A stretch of 25,322 nucleotides of DNA, taken from Bifidobacterium breve (GTDB taxonomy: Bacteria; Actinomycetota; Actinomycetes; S36-B12; UBA5976). Below are positions 21,896 to 25,322 of the stretch, piece by piece. The notes beneath the pieces were generated by a model. It searched no databases, was not told the origin of the DNA, and saw only the letters and a list, made by a program, of their open reading frames with translations. Each line of letters starts with the position of its first letter. Position 1 is the stretch's first letter. Location of the stretch: assembly GCA_945861165.1 (NCBI GenBank), contig CAMATO010000005.1, positions 1-25,322 on the forward strand. Direction: 5' to 3'. Position numbers and translations under genes: made by a program.

Positions 21896-22561
21896 ATGAT
21901 TAAAGTTGCCTTGGCTCGAGGATATGCGTTTCTAAGGGCTGCTCATTTTGGACCAACCATAATTGTTACCACAATTACCTTTCTTTTTTCATTCTCACAA
22001 TATTCACCAATTGATGCATTCAGAGTTGGCTTAGCAATATTTGCTGGACAATTAGTTGTTGGCTGGACTAATGATTTTATTGACGCCCCCCTAGATATCG
22101 CCGCACAGAGAACAAAAAAACCGATAGTCACTCAAGAAATAGATCCTGATCAATTAAAGAAATCAATTTTAATTGCACTAGTTGCTGCTCTTTTGCTGTC
22201 CTTGTTTAGCTCATTGGGTTTAACTGGAACACTCATTCACTTTCTGGGAATTCTGAGTGCAACTCTCTATAACCTTAAACTTAAATCAACAATTCTTTCT
22301 CCACTTCCCTATATAGTTTCCTTTGGATCACTTCCTTGGGCAATTTATTTACCGGCAGGAAATCAACCACCATTATGGCTATTTATAGATTTCATGCTTA
22401 TTGCAGTGGCTTTTCATTTCTTCAATGTTTTGAAAGATTTTCAATGGGATATCAATCAAGGCATCTTAGGACTTCCACAGCGACTAGGTAAAAACTCCAG
22501 CTTGTTTATTTCAATTTCACTTGTTATTTCAGCACTACTGGTTTTTATTTTCCGTCGTTAA
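21896..22561 (+). CDS. UbiA-family prenyltransferase
   Basis: A 221-residue polytopic membrane protein with about seven hydrophobic segments. The first aspartate-rich motif is GWTNDFIDAPLD (N-D-x2-D-x3-D, about residues 56-67), followed by R-x2-KKPI. The second is KDFQWDINQGILGLPQRLG (D-x3-D, about 180-198). These bind Mg and the prenyl diphosphate in UbiA enzymes, which prenylate aromatic or sugar-phosphate acceptors in the membrane. The protein is shorter than most (about 280-300), missing C-terminal helices. The acceptor is not evident: quinone, decaprenyl-phosphoribose-like lipid and carotenoid roles are all possible. It stands between lexA and cobU without overlap, so context gives little help. 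Confidence 0.85.
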   Translation: MIKVALARGYAFLRAAHFGPTIIVTTITFLFSFSQYSPIDAFRVGLAIFAGQLVVGWTNDFIDAPLDIAAQRTKKPIVTQEIDPDQLKKSILIALVAALLLSLFSSLGLTGTLIHFLGILSATLYNLKLKSTILSPLPYIVSFGSLPWAIYLPAGNQPPLWLFIDFMLIAVAFHFFNVLKDFQWDINQGILGLPQRLGKNSSLFISISLVISALLVFIFRR

Positions 22562-22566
22562 GAATA

Positions 22567-22572
22567 TATGAT
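22567..22572 (+). promoter_or_regulatory. Candidate -10 (TATGAT) of the cobU-cobS-cobT operon
   Basis: TATGAT (5 of 6 to TATAAT) lies 6 nt before ATG 22579, so the cobalamin operon may start as a leaderless message inside the 17-base gap after the UbiA gene. No convincing -35 was found. No B12 riboswitch fits in this gap. Confidence 0.4.
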
Positions 22573-22578
22573 TTGCCT

Positions 22579-23082
22579 ATGACAATAATATTTATTGCTG
22601 GTGGTGCTAGAAGTGGAAAGAGTCGTAAAGGTGAAGAGTTGGCAATTAGTCTGGCCGGTCTAACAAAGCCAATTTTTATTGCAACAGCTGAAGCAGTGGA
22701 TGATGAGATGAAATCACGGATTGAAAAGCATCAGCATGATCGTGGAACAGCATTTGAGTTGATTGAAGAGGCCAAGGATTTAACTAAGGTTTTAAAGCAA
22801 GTCAATCCTGGGGCAACTGTGCTGGTTGATTGCCTCACTCTGTGGTTATCAAACAACATGATGGGTGAAGAAGCAGACACCAATCAATCTGTAATCCTTG
22901 CAGCTCGTGCTCGTACGGGCGCCACAATATTTATCAGTAACGAAGTTGGGGAAGGCATTGTGCCGATGCATCCAGTCTCACGCCAGTTCCGAGATCTTTC
23001 TGGCATCATGAATCAAGAGTTTGCAAAAGCTGCGGACAAGGTTTATTTCATGAAGTTTGGTATTGCCCAGGAACTCAAATGA
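22579..23082 (+). CDS. cobU: Adenosylcobinamide kinase / adenosylcobinamide-phosphate guanylyltransferase
   Basis: A 167-residue bifunctional enzyme that phosphorylates adenosylcobinamide and then attaches GMP to give AdoCbi-GDP for the nucleotide-loop assembly of cobalamin. The P-loop is GGARSGKS (residues 8-15). The family segment RIEKHQHDRG (about 47-56) contains the histidine region that carries the GMP intermediate. VDCLTLWLSNNM (about 82-93) and SNEVGEGIVP (about 114-123) are also typical. The start is ATG 22579, giving the standard MTIIFIAGGARSGKS; a TTG six bases upstream was rejected. Slightly shorter than the Salmonella enzyme (about 180). It overlaps cobS by four bases (ATGA). Confidence 0.94.
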   Translation: MTIIFIAGGARSGKSRKGEELAISLAGLTKPIFIATAEAVDDEMKSRIEKHQHDRGTAFELIEEAKDLTKVLKQVNPGATVLVDCLTLWLSNNMMGEEADTNQSVILAARARTGATIFISNEVGEGIVPMHPVSRQFRDLSGIMNQEFAKAADKVYFMKFGIAQELK

Positions 23083-23837
23083 TCAATGACATAAAAGTTG
23101 CCTTTGCTTTTTTAACTCGTATTCCGATAACTCATAAAGATGAGATATCTATTCAACGCAGCGCAGTTTGGTTTCCCTTGGTTGGCTTTGTGATAGGACT
23201 TTCCTCAGGGTTAATATTTATTGGGCTTAATGAATTAATTCCAGCTGCACCATCTGCTGCACTCACACTTATTTTTTGGATCCTTGTTACAGGCGGATTT
23301 CATCAAGATGGATTGGCCGATACCTTTGATGGTCTAGTCGGTGGTTGGAATCCTGAAGATCGGCTACGAATCCTAAAGGATTCGCGCCACGGCACATATG
23401 GTGTTCTATCAATAGTTTTGCAATTAATTATTCAATTCGCACTTTTATCCACACTTAAATCACAAATAGCACTACTTGCACTAGTAACAGCGCACACCTT
23501 GGGCCGACTTGTTCCCATTTATTTTATGCTCACACCTGCTGCTCCTTCCCACGAAGGCATGGGGGCTACTTACGTGCGCACCGTCAAAAAAATCCATGTG
23601 CTTTTTGCAACATTACTAACATTCTCATTGCTTGCACCTTTAATAGGTCTGCACCTATTACTAATTGGTGCAATTGTTGGAATTGTTTCTTTGTTTTTTT
23701 TGCTCTACGTGCGAAAGAAAATCGGTGGAGTTGTTGGAGACGTGCTAGGTGCATCTGAGCAAATTGCGGAAAGTTTTATACTTCTATATTTTGTGATTAT
23801 TTCGACCAACAACCTTTGGTTAACGTGGCTAATTTAA
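23079..23837 (+). CDS. cobS: Adenosylcobinamide-GDP ribazoletransferase (cobalamin synthase)
   Basis: A 252-residue integral membrane protein with about six or seven transmembrane helices. Family motifs include AFAFLTRIPI (residues 9-18), WFPLVGFVIGL (31-41), the metal-binding GGFHQDGLADTFDGLVGG (about 71-88), and KDSRHGTYGV (about 98-107). It joins alpha-ribazole (or its 5'-phosphate) to AdoCbi-GDP, releasing GMP and forming adenosylcobalamin (or the 5'-phosphate). It overlaps cobU by four bases and the next gene by about 13, so the three are translationally coupled and should be expressed together. Confidence 0.94.
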   Translation: MINDIKVAFAFLTRIPITHKDEISIQRSAVWFPLVGFVIGLSSGLIFIGLNELIPAAPSAALTLIFWILVTGGFHQDGLADTFDGLVGGWNPEDRLRILKDSRHGTYGVLSIVLQLIIQFALLSTLKSQIALLALVTAHTLGRLVPIYFMLTPAAPSHEGMGATYVRTVKKIHVLFATLLTFSLLAPLIGLHLLLIGAIVGIVSLFFLLYVRKKIGGVVGDVLGASEQIAESFILLYFVIISTNNLWLTWLI

Positions 23838-25318
23838 TTACGGAGCGTTTTGATTGCATTCTCTTTGACCTGGGTAATACTTTAATTAAACAGGAAAATC
23901 CAGGAGTTCCATACGAATCCTTATCGGTGCAACTTTTACCTGGAGTTCAAAAACTCCTTGATTTACTACATGGTCAGGTAAAGCTCGGGATAGTTTCAAA
24001 TACGCAGACAATTACAGCAGCTGAGATAAGTAATAAACTTGCATTAGTAGGACTAGATAAATACTTTGACGTTATTATTGCCACCGCCGAATTGGGTAAA
24101 CATAAACCAGATCCAGCTCCTATTATTGCTGCCCTCTTGGAAATAAAATCAAGTGCTGATCGAACTCTTTATGTCGGAGATGTTGAAAATGACAAGATAG
24201 CCGCGTTTGCTGCTGGCGTGCACTTTGCATATGCAGGCCCAGATTTATACCAATCAGTGCACCAATACTTTTTACACAGTGAATTGGCATTTGATCGTGC
24301 GATAAATAATCATCCAATTTTTTCTAAACCACATTATGATTTGGTACGAAAAGAGTTTGATGGGTTGGCCAAGCCGGTTGGATCCCTTGGCAAGTTAGAA
24401 AAAATTACCGCCCAGATAGCGGGTATCACACATTTACCTTCACCATCAGTAGATCCTGCTGCCATTGCACTTTTTGGTGCAGATCACGGGATTGGCGAAG
24501 ATGATTCTGTAACACCATGGCCACAAGCAATCACAGGTTTGATGCTTGAAGTTATGGGAGAAAATAAAGCCGCCGTATCCGTTTTTGCAGATGTAGCTGA
24601 TGTTTATGTTCAAATTATTAATGTGGGAGCAGTAGTTCAGTCACAATCACCTGGTGTGCGAAACGAAAGAGTTGCCAGCGGTACCAAAGACATACGTACC
24701 CACGATGCCATGTCAGACACCATTGTTCGAGAAGCACTGGAAATTGGTGCACAAACTGCGGAGAGATTAATCGCTGGTGGATCGCGCTGTTTGGTGACCG
24801 GTGAAGTAGGTATTGGAAATACAACATCATCAGCTGCACTGATTGCACACTTTACGCAATCAACTGCCGAGCAAATCACTGGTCGTGGATCGGGTATCGA
24901 TGATGAAACATTTGCCAGAAAAGTAAAGATTGTTGGCCAATTAATTACCAAGACCAAAGATGAGTCAGATCCTATTCACACACTTGCTCAGATTGGTGGA
25001 ATAGAAATTGCAGCCCTTGTTGGTTACATACTGCGCGCAACCTCATTGCAGGTTCCAATTGTTTTAGATGGAGTTATTACTCTGGCTGCTGCAACTGTTG
25101 CGCAGTCAATAAATCCAGGAATAACACAGTTTTTAATTGCAGGACACTCTTCATCAGAACCAGGATCACGAATCGCAATTGCTCATCTAGGTTTAGACCC
25201 AATTCTTGATTTAGAGCTGAGACTGGGTGAAGGAACCGGAGCACTACTTGCCCTACCCATCCTTCGAGCCTCATGTCAGGGGCTATCACAAATAGCTCGC
25301 ATCTCTGATCTGCTTTAA
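23825..25318 (+). CDS. cobT: HAD-superfamily hydrolase fused to nicotinate-nucleotide--dimethylbenzimidazole phosphoribosyltransferase (CobT)
   Basis: A 497-residue two-domain protein. Residues about 8-150 are a HAD hydrolase: FDLGNTL (motif I, Asp15), GIVSNT (motif II, Ser58), GKHKPDP (motif III, Lys94), YVGDVEND (motif IV, Asp119 and Asp123). The second aspartate of motif I is Gly17, as in some known HAD phosphatases. Residues about 165-497 are CobT: AKPVGSLGKLEKITAQIAGI, FGADHGIGEDD, TGEVGIGNTTSSAA, GRGSG, and the catalytic-glutamate region LRLGEGTGALLALPI (Glu469). CobT makes alpha-ribazole 5'-phosphate; the HAD domain may remove that phosphate, the usual CobC step. The start is uncertain: GTG 23825 or TTG 23816, both inside cobS. 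Confidence 0.9.
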   Translation: MANLITERFDCILFDLGNTLIKQENPGVPYESLSVQLLPGVQKLLDLLHGQVKLGIVSNTQTITAAEISNKLALVGLDKYFDVIIATAELGKHKPDPAPIIAALLEIKSSADRTLYVGDVENDKIAAFAAGVHFAYAGPDLYQSVHQYFLHSELAFDRAINNHPIFSKPHYDLVRKEFDGLAKPVGSLGKLEKITAQIAGITHLPSPSVDPAAIALFGADHGIGEDDSVTPWPQAITGLMLEVMGENKAAVSVFADVADVYVQIINVGAVVQSQSPGVRNERVASGTKDIRTHDAMSDTIVREALEIGAQTAERLIAGGSRCLVTGEVGIGNTTSSAALIAHFTQSTAEQITGRGSGIDDETFARKVKIVGQLITKTKDESDPIHTLAQIGGIEIAALVGYILRATSLQVPIVLDGVITLAAATVAQSINPGITQFLIAGHSSSEPGSRIAIAHLGLDPILDLELRLGEGTGALLALPILRASCQGLSQIARISDLL

Positions 25319-25322
25319 GAAA

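Noticed and set aside
21857..22578. Possible cobalamin riboswitch before the cob operon
   Set aside because: The gap before cobU is 17 bases and that before the UbiA gene 39 bases, too short for the roughly 200-nt B12 element, and no B12-box-like sequence was seen.
24637..24957. 106-residue open frame on the - strand within cobT
   Set aside because: It is antisense to conserved CobT motifs, without domain or start-site support.
1..25322. tRNA, rRNA, CRISPR arrays, insertion sequences, prophage or integrase genes
   Set aside because: No cloverleaf-like intergenic segment, regularly spaced repeats, transposase motifs or terminal inverted repeats were noticed. Intergenic gaps are nearly all under 100 bases.

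Overview
The window is a densely packed, AT-rich stretch of an actinobacterial chromosome. The evidence is a class II DAHP synthase, a PimB'-type mannosyltransferase, an actinobacterial ctaE-qcrC-qcrA-qcrB respiratory block with a diheme cytochrome c, an Rpf-like cell-wall protein, a LytR_C protein, split (two-gene) lycopene cyclases and actinobacterial LexA boxes (CGAAC-N4-GTTYG). Low GC, very short intergenic gaps and a carotenoid cluster suggest a streamlined, probably aquatic lineage such as the freshwater acI/Nanopelagicales group. That placement is inference. No tRNA, rRNA, CRISPR array, insertion sequence or prophage gene was seen.

Region 1 (1-6230), carotenoids and cell wall. A truncated membrane protein, a GT2-like protein, crtE, crtI and crtB run on the + strand with abutting or overlapping ends. 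Facing them on the - strand are two lycopene-cyclase half-genes, led by a secreted peptidoglycan-binding/Rpf-like protein. Together crtE/crtB/crtI/cyclase would make GGPP, phytoene, lycopene and a cyclic carotenoid.

Region 2 (6231-11240), - strand: an Ogt-type DNA repair methyltransferase, a LytR_C protein, class II DAHP synthase, a phosphofructokinase carrying the pyrophosphate-type residues Asp104/Lys124, a PlsC-like acyltransferase and a metallophosphoesterase. Region 3 (11241-13608), + strand: a GT-C (GT87-like) membrane glycosyltransferase and a PimB'-like GT4 enzyme, both expected in phosphatidylinositol-mannoside/lipoglycan synthesis. Region 4 (13613-15834), - strand: a DUF4188 protein, a small cysteine protein, trpD and an atypical receiver-like protein. 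Region 5 (15873-20001), + strand: ctaE-qcrC-qcrA-qcrB, closed by a perfect 19-bp-stem terminator. From aroG through plsC, pimB', trpD and ctaE-qcrCAB, and on to cobalamin genes, the order recalls the Rv2178c-Rv2208 neighbourhood of Mycobacterium tuberculosis.

Region 6 (20056-21856): an Ala/Lys/Thr-rich secreted protein, a small zinc-ribbon-like protein, and a divergent lexA / LysM-membrane-protein pair. Its intergenic region carries a perfect LexA box for the LysM gene and a 31-bp composite palindrome containing the lexA -35. Region 7 (21896-25318), + strand: a UbiA prenyltransferase, then cobU-cobS and a HAD-phosphatase/CobT fusion. These would complete the nucleotide-loop end of cobalamin synthesis or salvage, with the HAD domain a candidate for the missing CobC phosphatase step.

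Most standout observations are the HAD-CobT fusion, the SOS operator architecture, the PPi-type phosphofructokinase, and a recurring -10-like hexamer 6-7 nt before start codons that suggests frequent leaderless mRNAs. Several starts were moved from the longest ORF to internal ATG/GTG codons for these reasons.
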